Origin: Calamus simplicifolius | Lineage: Eukaryota > Streptophyta > Magnoliopsida > Arecales > Arecaceae | NCBI GenBank assembly: GCA_900491605.1 | Contig: UESW01000118.1 | Location: 20,983 to 84,982, forward strand | Direction: 5' to 3' | Length of the DNA: 64,000 bases | Part shown: positions 33,547 to 44,687 of the stretch, piece by piece | Layout of the letters: the number at the start of each line of letters is the position of its first letter | How positions within the stretch are numbered: position 1 is the stretch's first letter | Made by a program: the position numbers and the translations under genes | The notes under the pieces: generated by a model | The model's database searches: none | Seen by the model: the letters and a program-made list of their open reading frames with translations, nothing else | Told to the model about the DNA's origin: nothing

Positions 33547-33904
33547 CCACAGCACTTCAACCTCTCAGGTACACACGAATCACCTTACAAAAACTTCTAC
33601 ACATTCACTTGGCTTTACGGAATCGATTACTCCATTAGAGCTCCGATCGAGAGCTTGGAGGAATATTCTTTTGTGAAAAGTCTTCTCCTCACATCTGCCT
33701 GCTGTGAATCTTTACTGACTTGGGCATCGGAGGGTCCCCCGCAGAGGATAACCCCAAGGAAATCCTTTGCAAGCGCGGACTGTCTTGCAGGTTCCACCCC
33801 GGACGTCGAGATCAGAGTTCAGACCCGGAGCTGGAAGCGCACCCGAGTCGGAGAACGGATTTCCGCGGCAACACATACAATCAACAAGATTATTTTTGTG
33901 ATAC

Positions 33905-34055
33905 TTAAGTTTAGTTTCATATTGGATTGAAAAGAAAGATATGATGTACTTATAATGTGAGTTCACTTGCTATTCATTAACTTTTACTTAAATTTTTGAG
34001 TCATATAATTTTGGCATCCTAGCGGATGGGCTTGAGGCATTACAATTTTGCTACC
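33905..34055. repeat. Dispersed repeat, copy A
   Basis: Shares a long collinear pattern (TTTTCATATTG..., GTTCACTTGCTATTCATTAA, TTTTGAGTCATATAATTTTGG) with 36,515-36,660, clearly diverged. Both copies are on the same strand. Likely a fragment of an old transposable element. Confidence 0.65.
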
Positions 34056-35014
34056 ACAATATTGGTGTATTATTATTAGTGTAAAGTTGCCAAGCCAAGC
34101 ACCGACGGGTCCAGATAATTTTTTATGTACACACAACCAATGCTTCAAAATATTTTCTTTTACTTTTTTTTTAATCATCACAGTTGATTAATATTCAGCT
34201 GTGCAAAACAACAATGGTAAATTTCAACATACCATGAGTTGAAATGGGTCCTAGATTTAGATGGAACCGGGGCATGCGTTGAATTTTTATCTCTTTTCCT
34301 CCATGGATTCTAAGAAAGAAGATGAGATCATGGTAAAAAATTATAATTTAATCGTATAAAAAAATTTTATGCATCAACTTTCTATGCATAAAATATACAT
34401 TAAGTATATGAATTGACTGCATATTCATACTATCGCACGTATGATGTACGCTATAATTTACTGAGCCATATGCAATATTATGGACGCATGATTAATTTAC
34501 ACGTTGGATTCATACTTTATGCATCGAAGGTGCGAAAAACTTTCCCTAATCGCATCGGTGCAAGGCGATTCCTAACGTCAATTCTAACGCGACGACGCTG
34601 TTATTTTAATCTTGCCGTTCAATTGCGTCCCTTGGACGGCTCTAGACGGCGCTTGCAACGATGCTCTAATGGAACCATTAATTTGTTTTAATAATGTAAC
34701 GAGAGGTTGTCGAAACTATTGGACTGGCTGTTTCTAAAGCCTTTAAATTTATAGTTTCGTTGAATGATAGTTTAAAACGATACCGATTTCGTTTGATCTC
34801 GCGACGAGGAATTGTCCGGGCTTGACGTGGCTCGGAATGAAGAGTAGTTTTTTGAACCGATGTTTTTTGGCATGGATTTTAAAATAATGAAATGGAAACG
34901 AAATATATTAACAAAATAGTGTGTTAAAGCGAAAAATATCATTTAATGACGTTTTTTACTTTCACATCATTATTCCTTGGCTCAGCTCCGTCAATAGGAT
35001 AACTGACGGAACAA
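34056..35014. other. Spacer, no gene seen
   Basis: AT-rich. A 92-codon frame at 34,413-34,691 lacks conserved features, and I do not support it as a gene. Confidence 0.5.
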
Positions 35015-35080
35015 ATAGAAATCGCTACTTGAAGCGATTTCAGTTTAGTTGAAGTCGCCACTAAGTGACGATTTCTACAT
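35015..35080. repeat. Two adjacent short hairpins
   Basis: AATCGCT and AGCGATT arms surround six bases near 35,021, then TCGCCACTAAGTGACGA forms a second, weaker hairpin near 35,055. Both embed an 'AAATCG...CGATTT' theme, suggesting a repeated palindromic element. Confidence 0.6.
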
Positions 35081-35154
35081 ATTTTTTTCAATTATCAGAT
35101 GACTCAAGCGCGATCCCTTCTTAAACGCTCGGAGCCTTCCAGCGATCCTAACCC

Positions 35155-35350
35155 TCTATTATCTATTATCTTGTTATATCTATTATCAAGATAATAGATA
35201 TAACAAGATAATTGTTATATCTATTTTCTTGTTATTGATAATAGATATAACAAGATAATATAGATATAACAAGATAATTCTAATTAACAAGATAATAGAT
35301 GTAACAAAATAAGTTTGATTAATAAGATAATAGATATAACAAAATAATTC
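35155..35350. repeat. AT-rich direct and inverted repeats of ATAGATATAACAAGATAAT
   Basis: The 19-base motif occurs about five times on the plus strand, and its inverse opens the segment (35,155-35,185), so the RNA or single strand could fold back. No coding potential. Confidence 0.8.
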
Positions 35351-36509
35351 TGATTGATACTGAATCATTAACCACCATCTAATCCCTCTTTTAATTTGCT
35401 AGTAGCGTTTAAGTCCCTACATGGATTGGCAATTTCTATCTAAGTGATAATTTTTGCCCCAACTTTACTAATGAGGCCAAGCCGAAAAATTATGACGTAG
35501 AAATAAAAAATATTATTTAAAATAATATTTTTTACTTTAATATTATTTTGATAAAATTTTTTATTTTTATTCCTTTGTTTTAAACTCAGGGGCAAAAGGC
35601 ACTGATTTAAAAAAACTACTCCGGAATGAAAGCTATAGCACGCGGCACCGCGGCGGCGGGCCAGATAGGCTGCCTCCGATGATTCACCGAGTATGAGGCG
35701 GCTTTTTTATTTACCAGCTTTTCCGCTATCACCGGAACGCGCGCCTTCACGGCAGCTTCGGTGTTGACGGTATTTGAGCCGACTTATTTTTTATGAGTGG
35801 CTCTGATTGCGTTTCTTCCCTTTAGCTTGTGGATTGATGACGTAGGCAGGATTGATGAGCGGCTCTGATTCTGTGAAACGGGCGTGCCGACAAGGTCCAC
35901 CGGATCCGGACCTCCGCCCCCGGCAGCCGGCCACCCTTTATTTACAAATTTTTAATACATTAAATTTTAAAATACATTTAAAATATTATTATTTATGAAT
36001 GTTTGAAGTATGAAGAAGTCCTCTGCATCATATGATGCAGGAGCGAGCATACTATGTACATGATCGCACATATAATATAAAAAAATAAAAATATCTACAA
36101 GCACCCGTAGTGATATGCTTGCAAAATCAATCATCGTGCATAATATTCGTATTATAGGTATGATGCATAAAAAGCTTTTCTTGAAGAATAATTTGATAAA
36201 AAAATATTTCGCTTTTGTTAGGGCCAGCAGGCATGGCCTATGGGCCTTGAACCTTTGGCCCAATGCATAGCACTTTTTATGGATGATTCTTCCTTTCACC
36301 TAAACAATATGAATATAATTTTTGATGAGTGGCTCTGGTTTCATCATGCATGGATCGGTCATGCTGAGAAGCATATACATGATGATCATTCATTTGGATA
36401 AAATATGTTTCTTACCATATAAGAAAAATTATGACCTTAATATTTTACTTATATAATTTTTAAGATGACAAGGTTATTAGTTTTAAACTTGACCGAATAA
36501 TACGATACC
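35351..36509. other. Spacer with a GC-rich patch
   Basis: A GC-rich island at about 35,620-35,940 sits in otherwise AT-rich DNA. It holds two similar segments (GATGAGCGGCTCTGATT and ATGAGTGGCTCTGATTG, with a third near 36,326). No protein frame is recognisable. Confidence 0.5.
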
Positions 36510-36660
36510 CTAAATTTATTTTCATATTGATAAAAAAGAAAGTGTTATGTACTATAACTCAAATTCACTTGTTATCTATTAATTTTTACTTGAGTTTTTG
36601 GATTATATGGTTTTGACTCACTAACGAGTTAATTAGGCTAACAGACGGGCTTTGAACAAT
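36510..36660. repeat. Dispersed repeat, copy B
   Basis: Diverged relative of 33,905-34,055, with the same order of blocks, including TTCACTTGTTATCTATTAAT. Confidence 0.65.
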
Positions 36661-37520
36661 ACAAATAGCATCAAAGCTGATTTGATTATGTAAAAGTTGA
36701 TGGGCATGACGAAAAAGTACGAAGAAAAGGCTATCCTTGAGATGATGATAAAGTCTCACCATGGTTTAAACCTATCCTTGCATATCCATGATCTAGCGCA
36801 GGGCAACTTGGGGTGTTATAAGAAATGTTGCATTTTAAAATATCATAAGAGAGTTTTGGGTAGCCTCAACATCATGTTGCTTGAGCGTCATCTGACACTA
36901 TGATTATGTTATGCAAACTCTCTTCCATTAAACACTCATGTTTCCACCATAAATTTTAAGTTATTAATATTATAACCTTTTTAGATATTAATTTATTATA
37001 TAATTTATTACTCAACATTTATATATTATATCAACATACATTATATAATAAAATATTTAATTATATTATATCATATATTATATATGTAATTATATAAATA
37101 TTTTAAAATTAATTTATAAAAAACCTGATTTTTATATTATATTGTATTGCATTGTATTTATAAAAGATTAAAAAGTAACAAAATTTAAAAATATGATGAA
37201 TCAATTAATGTATTTTGTTATTGGAACCAAAATAATAATCTTTCATCCCCAAGAGTCTCACTACCAAATATAAAATTATTAAAATATAGAATTTCTCTTA
37301 ATATCATATTAATGTAAAATAAATACTATCTAAATATAAAATTAATAGAAGTTTTGATAATGTTATTTCTAGCTAACATTGAAAGGTTTCCAAAGTCCAA
37401 ACCAATGGATGCGGTGGTTGTGCATTTCAAAACATTGAACTGCTAAAGGGACAGTTGGACGGACTCATGCAGGATGTGACATGTCTCCCTTGGTCGGCGA
37501 GGCATGGAGAAAATGTGGGC

Positions 37521-37551
<31 letters not shown>

Positions 37552-39472
37552 CCGATCGATGAAAGTTGTTTGCGTTCTTCACAGACGGGGGTTGAAGGTT
37601 GCATTTGGGTTTCGAAATTATTTTTTATTTTACTTTTTTTTATTTTCATTTGTTGAAAAAAAAATTGTTTCTTATTTTAAATTTTTAGAAAATTTATTTG
37701 GCATCTACAAATAAAGATTACTTTTTATTCTTTTCTTTATTTTGATGGAAAGCAGAAAAATAATTTTAAATTATTTTTTTTTTCTACTATTTTAAAGTTA
37801 TGTTTTATAAACAAAAAACTTTTATTTTTAATCATTAAATATATCTTCATAAGTATTTTTTTGTTTACTAAAAAGTAAGAATAAAAAATAAAACTATTCT
37901 CGGAAGCTCAAACACTCAAATTTTGGTGAGTAATTTTCATGCATTTTCTAAGGTCCTCTGATGCCTAAAAGTCATGGAACATAGAAGGAGAATTGGGAGT
38001 ACCAAACTTAGGTTATGAAATGATTTTCTAGAAGGCAGCAGTCTTAGCATCATTGATCTAAATTTCAACTTAATTCTGATCCGCAACCAAGAGCAAGAAT
38101 AAAGTGATGGATTCAATCAAATAGAAACAGTATTCCATCTATGATAGCATTGGCAGCTTTTTGTCATTTGAGGGTGGACGGTTGCCATCCCTTAATTTTG
38201 AACATTTATTTAAAGATTGTACTAGTTTTTAATTTTTTAATGAAAATTATCCAATTGCTTGTAAAAATTGTTCCTTTAGATATAAAATTAAAAATAAATG
38301 CAAAATAAGTAGCTACTCCCATTTAGTTTTATACTGCATTATGGACAATGTTTAGAGATCTTTCTTTGAGGATTGATGAGGCTCAAAATTGAATCTTAGC
38401 CTCTTGCTCTTGAACAAGACATGATAGCATCCAAGCAAATGCTTGTTAATTTGATAATTAGCATGCCTAATTCTAAAAGCACTTGATATACCGGATGGAG
38501 ACTGGAGTAGGCCTTGTCCTCCAGCAGAAAAGGTTTAGTTCGCATTTTTTTCATCAAAAGTATTGTTGTCAAAAGAACTTGTTCTCAATTCCTAAAGTTT
38601 TTATTTAAAATTTGTGAAGTTCGTTTAGTTTACATCTTAGGCATCGTTCCTTGATATGTATCAGAGTTATTTAAAATTTTATATTTTTTACAAGTAAATA
38701 TTTTCTAGGCAACTTAAATAAAAAATAGTTTATGTATACTCTTTTGTACATTGTAAAGTGATTATGATATAAATTACCTATATTCTTTTATGTTATAAAT
38801 TTCCTAAATAAATTACTAACATTCATTTATCTTTCCATAATGCCCTTTATATCATTAGACCTAATTTGTGTAGTAATTATATATTATCGTTAGGTGATTG
38901 TAGCTTAATTTTTCTTACCAAATTATATTTTCAAACATACTTTCGATATATATATTAACTATACATAAAATTTAATTTTTAAACTAAATAAAATTTTATA
39001 ATTACTATTTACTAATTTAATAGTAATATTATATTCCTTTGTATCATAGAAAGATATTATTATTTTAACTATAGAATCTTTCATAAATGTAGTCTTTTTA
39101 CTTTTTTTTTTTTTTAATGCATTAAGAGTAAAAGATAGATAAAAGAAAGAACTAAAGAAGTATTAATGAAAGAAAGAATTGTTATTATGTTGGAATATCG
39201 AAGATAAAAAAAATATTTTACCTAATTTATGGAAACTAATTTAGACATTTTTGGATGGTTAAATATTACTTCCAAAAGTACGTTCATTAATAGAAAAGTT
39301 GATCAACTCTTTTATAAAATTTTTCTAATAAAGAACAGAGCCTTAAGGCAAATTGTTAAGGTTAAGGGTGGATACGAGTAAGGCTAGGCTGGACTGCTTA
39401 ACTTAGGCCAAACTCAAACCCAAACTCAGTTCAAGTATAGCTTGTTTGAGCCCAGCTAAGCGAAAATCTCTC

Positions 39473-39475
<3 letters not shown>
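36661..39475. other. AT-rich spacer, no gene seen
   Basis: No frame with conserved residues. It contains a 29-base poly-T run (37,523-37,551) and many A/T homopolymers. Confidence 0.6.
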
Positions 39476-39534
<59 letters not shown>

Positions 39535-39542
39535 ATGTGTGT
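39476..39542. repeat. Compound (TA)n(TG)n microsatellite
   Basis: About 20 TA units run directly into about 10 TG units with one interruption. Confidence 0.95.
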
Positions 39543-39581
39543 ACAAATCTCAAGTTAGGCTCATACTGGGTCGTTACATCG

Positions 39582-39622
39582 CATGCGGTGCAATAGAGTT
39601 GCATCTCCTATTGCACCGCATG
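39582..39622. repeat. Perfect 15-bp hairpin
   Basis: CATGCGGTGCAATAG (39,582-39,596) and its exact reverse complement (39,608-39,622) enclose an 11-base loop. Related GCATCGCGTGC-type segments follow to about 39,750, so this may be the head of a foldback or MITE-like element. Confidence 0.85.
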
Positions 39623-40644
39623 TAGTGATTGATGCGCAGCACGTATGAAAGGCAAAAAAAATATTTCTATCCTTAGCGTGTGCACACGCGCTATGCGCCA
39701 ATCACCACATGTGATGTGCTTGTTCTGCATCGCGTGCTGTGCAGAAAGACTTTTCTATGGGAATTTCTCAGGGTTTTGGCTTGATTCGGCCCATATTTAT
39801 AGATGAACGTAGGTATTTACATAAAGCTTGGGTCAGGTCTAACTTGGGTCAAGTATGGCACGCTTGAATTCGGCTCAGTGGAAATCCCTCAAGGTCTGCA
39901 CCCAGTTTAATTAGGGAGTGGCAATACAATGAAGCACTGCTATAGAGAGGGGTAAAAGAAGGCCCTTGTTACACTCCAAAGATCCTATCTCACTGTTCAA
40001 ATATATAGTCCACCCTCTGTTCCTCATAAACAACTTCACTTCGCATGGATCCGAATGGATTCCGAGTAGTCCAATCTGACTCAATTATTCGCAGTTGCTT
40101 AAGATCTACAATTAATATTGTTTATTGGACTAGGACCATAACCACATGGAACTTAGTTCCCCATTAGGTTTGACTGCATGATAAACTCATCCAGTGAAAC
40201 CCAACTAATATAGTGTACATTTTGTAAAATTTTTTATGATCTAATAATGTGAACCATTTGTCTCCTTATTAACAGTTGATCACAGGCTTCAGTGATGAAA
40301 TTAAGAATCTATCTCTAATATTTTGATCATTGATAGGTCCAGGCACATGCCGAGTTGACCTCAACATCTAACTAGAGTTGGATTTACTCTTCTTCCATCT
40401 ATTTTTGGAGCCACTTGCCAAGACTCTTGTCGCCAACTTTTACCACCCCATTCCCTTGTTTGCAGCTCCACCACCCATCTCCCATTCACCCTTTCCCCAG
40501 CAACTCCCCCAGCTCACAGCTCTCACAGCCACCACCCCTCCATAGCCACCTTTCTAGCACCACCTCTAAATCCCAAATCCCCCACCACCTCCCATTAGAA
40601 CACAAGAAGGATTGTGTTGGAGTCGAAAGACAAGGAAAGCAAAG
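39623..40644. other. Region upstream of the host gene
   Basis: Noncoding. The last 250 bases are strongly C/T-rich with many CCACC and CTCC runs, as in plant 5' leaders. No clear TATA box was found. A frame at 40,415-40,648 crosses the leader and overlaps the start codon, but is compositionally simple. Confidence 0.5.
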
Positions 40645-41131
40645 ATGATCAATGGCTATTCCAAGATCGATGGTAGCACCAACATCACATCCAAGTCAAG
40701 ATCTGTAGACTTCTCAGACCTCTCCTTCTATTCCCCACCCCAAGCCCATGAATCCCTCCCAAACACCACCTTCAAGCCTCCACCGAGAGAAGTGAACACC
40801 AAGATCAGTGATGAATCCGCATGGCCAGATGTGGAGGGTGGTGGTCGTGGTGGGGAGGTTTGGGGTGATACTTAGCAGGACTGGCTCCTCTGCTTCTCAG
40901 AGGTTCAAGGCCTCTGAGAGGAGCCATGGGAGGGCCTCACTGCAGGCAGCAGTCAGGAGGGCTTTCTCCATGAGGAAGGCCTCAGAGGGCTACTGGAGGA
41001 TCCATGACACTTGTGATGGGGATGGGAATGGGGAGCTGGTGGAGGAGGAGGAGCAGCAGCAGCAGAGGAGGTCCTCAAGGAAGAAGGGAGGGTCGTTCAG
41101 AAGGGCTTGTAAGAAGCTCTTTGGGCTTTAA
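40645..41131 (+). pseudogene. Small plant protein of unknown function, one apparent frameshift
   Basis: The only likely host gene. From the ATG at 40,645 (A at -3) the frame gives a Ser/Pro-rich N-terminus with SKSRSVDFSDLSFYSPP. After a G-rich stretch (about 40,840-40,858) similarity of style moves to another frame: RFGVILSR, SLQAAVRRAFSMRK, GYWRIHDTC, a Glu/Gln run and the basic end RRACKKLFGL, then TAA at 41,131. Removing one G from the GGGG run would join the two into about 162 residues. From memory, this architecture (DFSDL start, Ser-rich middle, RIHD, KACKRLFG end) recurs in a plant family without assigned function. Either the gene is recently broken or the run is a base-call error. 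No membrane segment or signal peptide is seen. Confidence 0.6.
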
Positions 41132-43478
41132 ATTATTTATCTTGAGGAGAATGTCATTTGTCATTGGGTGTGGAATTTTTTTTTCCTTTTCTTTTCAATC
41201 CAGTGGGTGTTTATGATGGTGTTATGTTAAGCGTTCAGGTTGGGGATGTAACTTGTAAGCCCAATTTTCTGATTTTTGGGCTCTTGAATTTTAATCAAAT
41301 AATCATCAAAAGATCTATTCTCTATCTTTCTTACCAATTTGTTTGTTTTAAATTAATTGCTTCATTTTTTTGTATTTCTTTTTTGGTTCTTAAGAGACCA
41401 CTCAGAACTATTAGACTGGCTCTTCTTATAGGACTTTGGATTTCTTTCTTGTTTCCATTTCCTTTGTTTTTATCAAATGGAAGTTCATATGGAGGATCTC
41501 AGCCCATATGTGTGATTTTGGATCAGTTAATCTTCATCAAAATTTCTCTCTCTTGTTTGGTTTAACTTTTTTTTTCCCCTTGAGTAAAGGGAAGATCCAA
41601 GTTCCACCAGCAGCTTGGAATAAATCAAGAACTTAATTTTCTTTGGTTTTCCAACATGCACATCAGACTTGTTATCTTGGGTTTCTTTTTAACATTCATG
41701 ATGTGCTGAATTCTCTCTGCAAAAAGGGTTAGCCTTCTGTTGGCATTCTTCTCCATATTGTCCAAGGGATTTTGGACTTTTCTACTGATCTCTGGAACCC
41801 TTTGATCCATTCTGGTTGATATGGTCCTTTATGCAGTTGTCTTTGCCTGCCCCAATCAAACAGCATAAAGCCTCTCTCTCTCTCTCTCTCTCTCTCTCAC
41901 AACCTAACCTTTTTTGTCTTTACTGACTGGTCTTTTTGACTGTAGCTTTGAAGGGTTGGTCATTTAAATACTAGTCTGCAGGTCCTTTTGGTGGGTCTCA
42001 TGTTTTATGGGCATCAGTTCCTTTTCATGAAGGAATTTTTGTTTTAAATGAACATCTGAGGTGGATTTAGAAAGGATCAATTTATTCAGCACTACACAGA
42101 AGTCTCAGCACATGTTTTTTCCTAGAGTTTTTTGAGCTACTCTTCTAGCTTCTGCAAACCAAATTTTCAATTAGAGACCTTTATGGACCAATAACTTGAA
42201 AACCACATTCATCTTTCTCTCTCCTATCCTTATTCTATTTTATTTTCATCACAACAAACATGTGTAGATATTAGAACCTCCAATGTTCTAATTCTTTACT
42301 GCAATCTAAGGCCATGCCAGTCCTTAAGGGAGAGCTTCCTCCTGTTGGTTTTTTCCACTTTTTCTTCTTTATTTGATGGTGTTAAGACTTTCATTCCCTT
42401 CATTTCCTTTTCTTTAGGTTCTTTTTCTTGAGAAGCCCGCCCCTCCCCTCATTTGTTCTTTTCCCTTCTCTTGCCCTCTTCTGCTTTGCAAGTATTTACT
42501 CTTCTTCATTCTCTTAATTAAAATTTTGAATGGATTTTCCTCCCTTCTCAAACTTTTCTCTCATCTTCTCATTGTGTTTATATAGGCAGCTTGATTCACT
42601 ATAAAGCAAATGACCAAAGGATAAATGTCTTGAGGCAATTAGCTTGAGAAGGGATAATTTGAGTTCAAAAACTAATATAATTTCTAAAGAAATGTTCAAA
42701 ATCTTCTGTTCATGTGTGCAGCTTATACCAACTTGTTCTATGGATGACATCTCAATTATCAAGCTTTTAAGGTTGAATAGGAGAAAGAACTCAGTTTGCT
42801 TGGTCTGAACATACTATTAAGAAGATTCAGGCCTTCACTGAGCACTGTGATGGTAGTACAAGCCTAGTGACAATTGAGACCATGGGGAGTTTACTATAAT
42901 TTTTCAGTTGAATTGAGTTCATATCTCAGGCATAAATTTTGAACATAAAGTCATTGGTTTGTAAGCCCTATGGTCTTGAGCTTGCACTTAGTGCTTGAAA
43001 AACAAAACTTTAAGAGCTCTTTGGACTAAGGGGTCTAAAGGAATCGTATAAAATAAGTTCAGTTCTTTGACCTATGCTGTGATCACGTGTAAGCTAGGTC
43101 CAGAATAAGGACTTCCACAAAGTTAGAGCAGCCATTGTAACCATTTCAAAGAACTCCTACGTTATATATCAATATAGGGACTAAAAAAAAAAACACATAA
43201 CAACAGTTGTGGCGATTTGGCCATGCCAAGAAAAATTAAATAACAGCAGTTGAGACTGCATCAAAGGGATTCAAAGCTCTAACAAGATCTAGGCTGAGTC
43301 CCAAGCTTGGTGGCATATCTTGGGCTGGCCCTGAAGTCTTTTTAAGGTTTCACCAGCCTCATGAAAAGAAAGAAAGTAATAAAGGGAAAAAATATGAAAG
43401 AAATAATAATAAATAATTAAGGGCCTCCAGAAGTAACGAAGAAAATCGAGAGAACTAGAAGTGAAATAAAATGATTTG
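41132..43478. other. Downstream of the host gene, no further gene seen
   Basis: AT-rich with a T-rich 3' flank. An AATAAA at about 41,619 could serve polyadenylation of the host gene. It contains a CT microsatellite (41,871-41,898). No other frame has recognisable content. Confidence 0.5.
41871..41898. repeat. (CT)n microsatellite
   Basis: About 14 uninterrupted CT units. Confidence 0.95.
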
Positions 43479-43555
43479 AAAACTGATGTGGCTGGTGTAG
43501 TCACGTGCAACCGCAGGGGCAATCTCGACAAAATCAGAGCATTTTTGTGGCCCCT

Positions 43556-44660
43556 GCCATCCCTGGCCGGCCCTCTCGGCCCCCGGCATCTGCGAGCCCG
43601 CTGAGTCAGCCCCGGCCATCCCTGGCCGGCCCCTCTCGGCTCCGGCGTCTCCAGGCCCGCCGAGTCGGCCCAGGCCATTCCTGGCCGGCCCTCTCGGTCC
43701 CCGGCATCTCCGAGCCCGCCGAGTCGGTCTCGGCCATTCCTGGTCGGCCCTCTCGGTCCCCGGCATCTCCGAGCCCGCCGAGTCGGCCCCGGCCATTCCT
43801 GGCCGGCCCCTCTCGGCCCTGGCGTCTTCGGGCCCACCGAGTCGGCCCCGGCCATTCCTGGCCAGCCCATCTCGGCCCGGGCGTCTTCAGGCCCGCCGAG
43901 TCGGCCCAGGCCATTCCTGGCCGCCCCTCTCGGCCCTGGCGTCTCCGAGCCAGCCGAGTCGGCCCAGACCATTCCTGGCCGGCCCCTCTCGGTCCCGGCG
44001 TCTCCGAGCCTGCCGAGTCGGCCCCAGCCATCCTGACCGGCCCCTCTCGGCCCCGGCATCTCCGGGCCCGCCGAGTCGGCCCAGGCCATTCCTGGCCGCC
44101 CCTCTCGGCCCCTACGTCTCCAGGCCCGCCAAGTCGGCCCAGGCCATTCCTGGCCGGCCCTCTCGGTCCCCGGCATCTCCGAGCCCGCCAAGTTGGCCCC
44201 AGCCATTCCTGGCCGGCCCCTCTCGGCCCCGGCGTCTTTGAGCCCGCCGAGTCGGCCCCGACCATTCCTGGCCGGCCCCTCTCGGCCCCAGCCATTCATG
44301 GCCGGTCCCTCTCGGCCCCGGCGTCTCCAGGCCCGCCGAGTCAGCCCAGACAATTCCTGGCCGCCCCTATCGGCCCTGGCGTCTCCGAGCCCGCCGAGTC
44401 GGCCCAGGCCATTCCTGATCGGCCCTCTCGGTCCCCGGCATCTCCGAGCCCGATGAGTCGGCCCCGGCCATTCCTGGCCGGCACCTCTCGGTCCCGGCGT
44501 CTCCGGGCCCGCCGAGTCGGCTTCGGCCATTCCTGGCCGGCCCCTTTCGGCCCCGGCGTCTCCAGGCCCGCCGAGTCGGCCCCGGCCATCCTTGGCCGGC
44601 CCCTTTCGGCCCCGGCGTCTCCAAGCCTGCCGAGTCGGTTCAGGCCATCCTTGGCCTACC
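43556..44660. repeat. 60-bp minisatellite in the Tat2 5' LTR, about 18 units
   Basis: The unit is close to CCATTCCTGGCCGGCCCCTC, TCGGCCCCGGCGTCTCCAGG, CCCGCCGAGTCGGCCCCGG. It is GC-rich and carries GGCCGGCC and CCGAGTCGG near-palindromes. The 60-base period keeps all six frames open and creates spurious proteins of nearly 500 residues. Confidence 0.95.
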
Positions 44661-44687
44661 CCGCCCTGGTACTTCCTGGCCAGGGAG

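Larger units (their letters stand above)
13839..33873 (+). mobile_element. Tat1: Ty3/gypsy Tat-lineage retrotransposon, 5' truncated and nested
   Basis: Order on the plus strand: remnant of the 5' LTR, primer site, gag, protease, reverse transcriptase, RNase H, a second RNase H, integrase, tandem arrays, an antisense region, purine tract and 3' LTR. The second RNase H and the CRFHRDHGHDTEDC zinc knuckle place it in the Tat lineage. A chromovirus (18,674-27,152) splits the integrase gene. Only about 93 bases of the 5' LTR match the 1,035-bp 3' LTR. The CATAC that follows the 3' LTR is not found at the left edge, so the left end is lost. All coding domains carry stops or frameshifts. Confidence 0.9.
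32839..33873 (+). repeat. Tat1 3' LTR, 1,035 bp
   Basis: Begins TGATGAGGGGTAAAATTG after the purine tract and ends TTCCGCGGCAACA. It contains a TATA box (CTATAAATA at about 33,538-33,546) and, near the end, the ACTTGGGCATCGGAGGGTCCC block shared with the Tat2 LTR. CATAC follows it at 33,874-33,878. Confidence 0.8.

Noticed and set aside
34413..34691. 92-codon frame as a small gene
   Set aside because: No conserved blocks or promoter, and composition follows the surrounding AT-rich spacer.
35620..35940. GC-rich patch as a CpG-island promoter of a gene
   Set aside because: No coding frame or transcript signal on either side; it is more likely repeat-derived.
40415..40648. 77-codon frame overlapping the start of the host gene
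   Set aside because: Ser/Pro/His-rich reading of a C/T-rich leader, with no conserved block. Probably 5' leader sequence.
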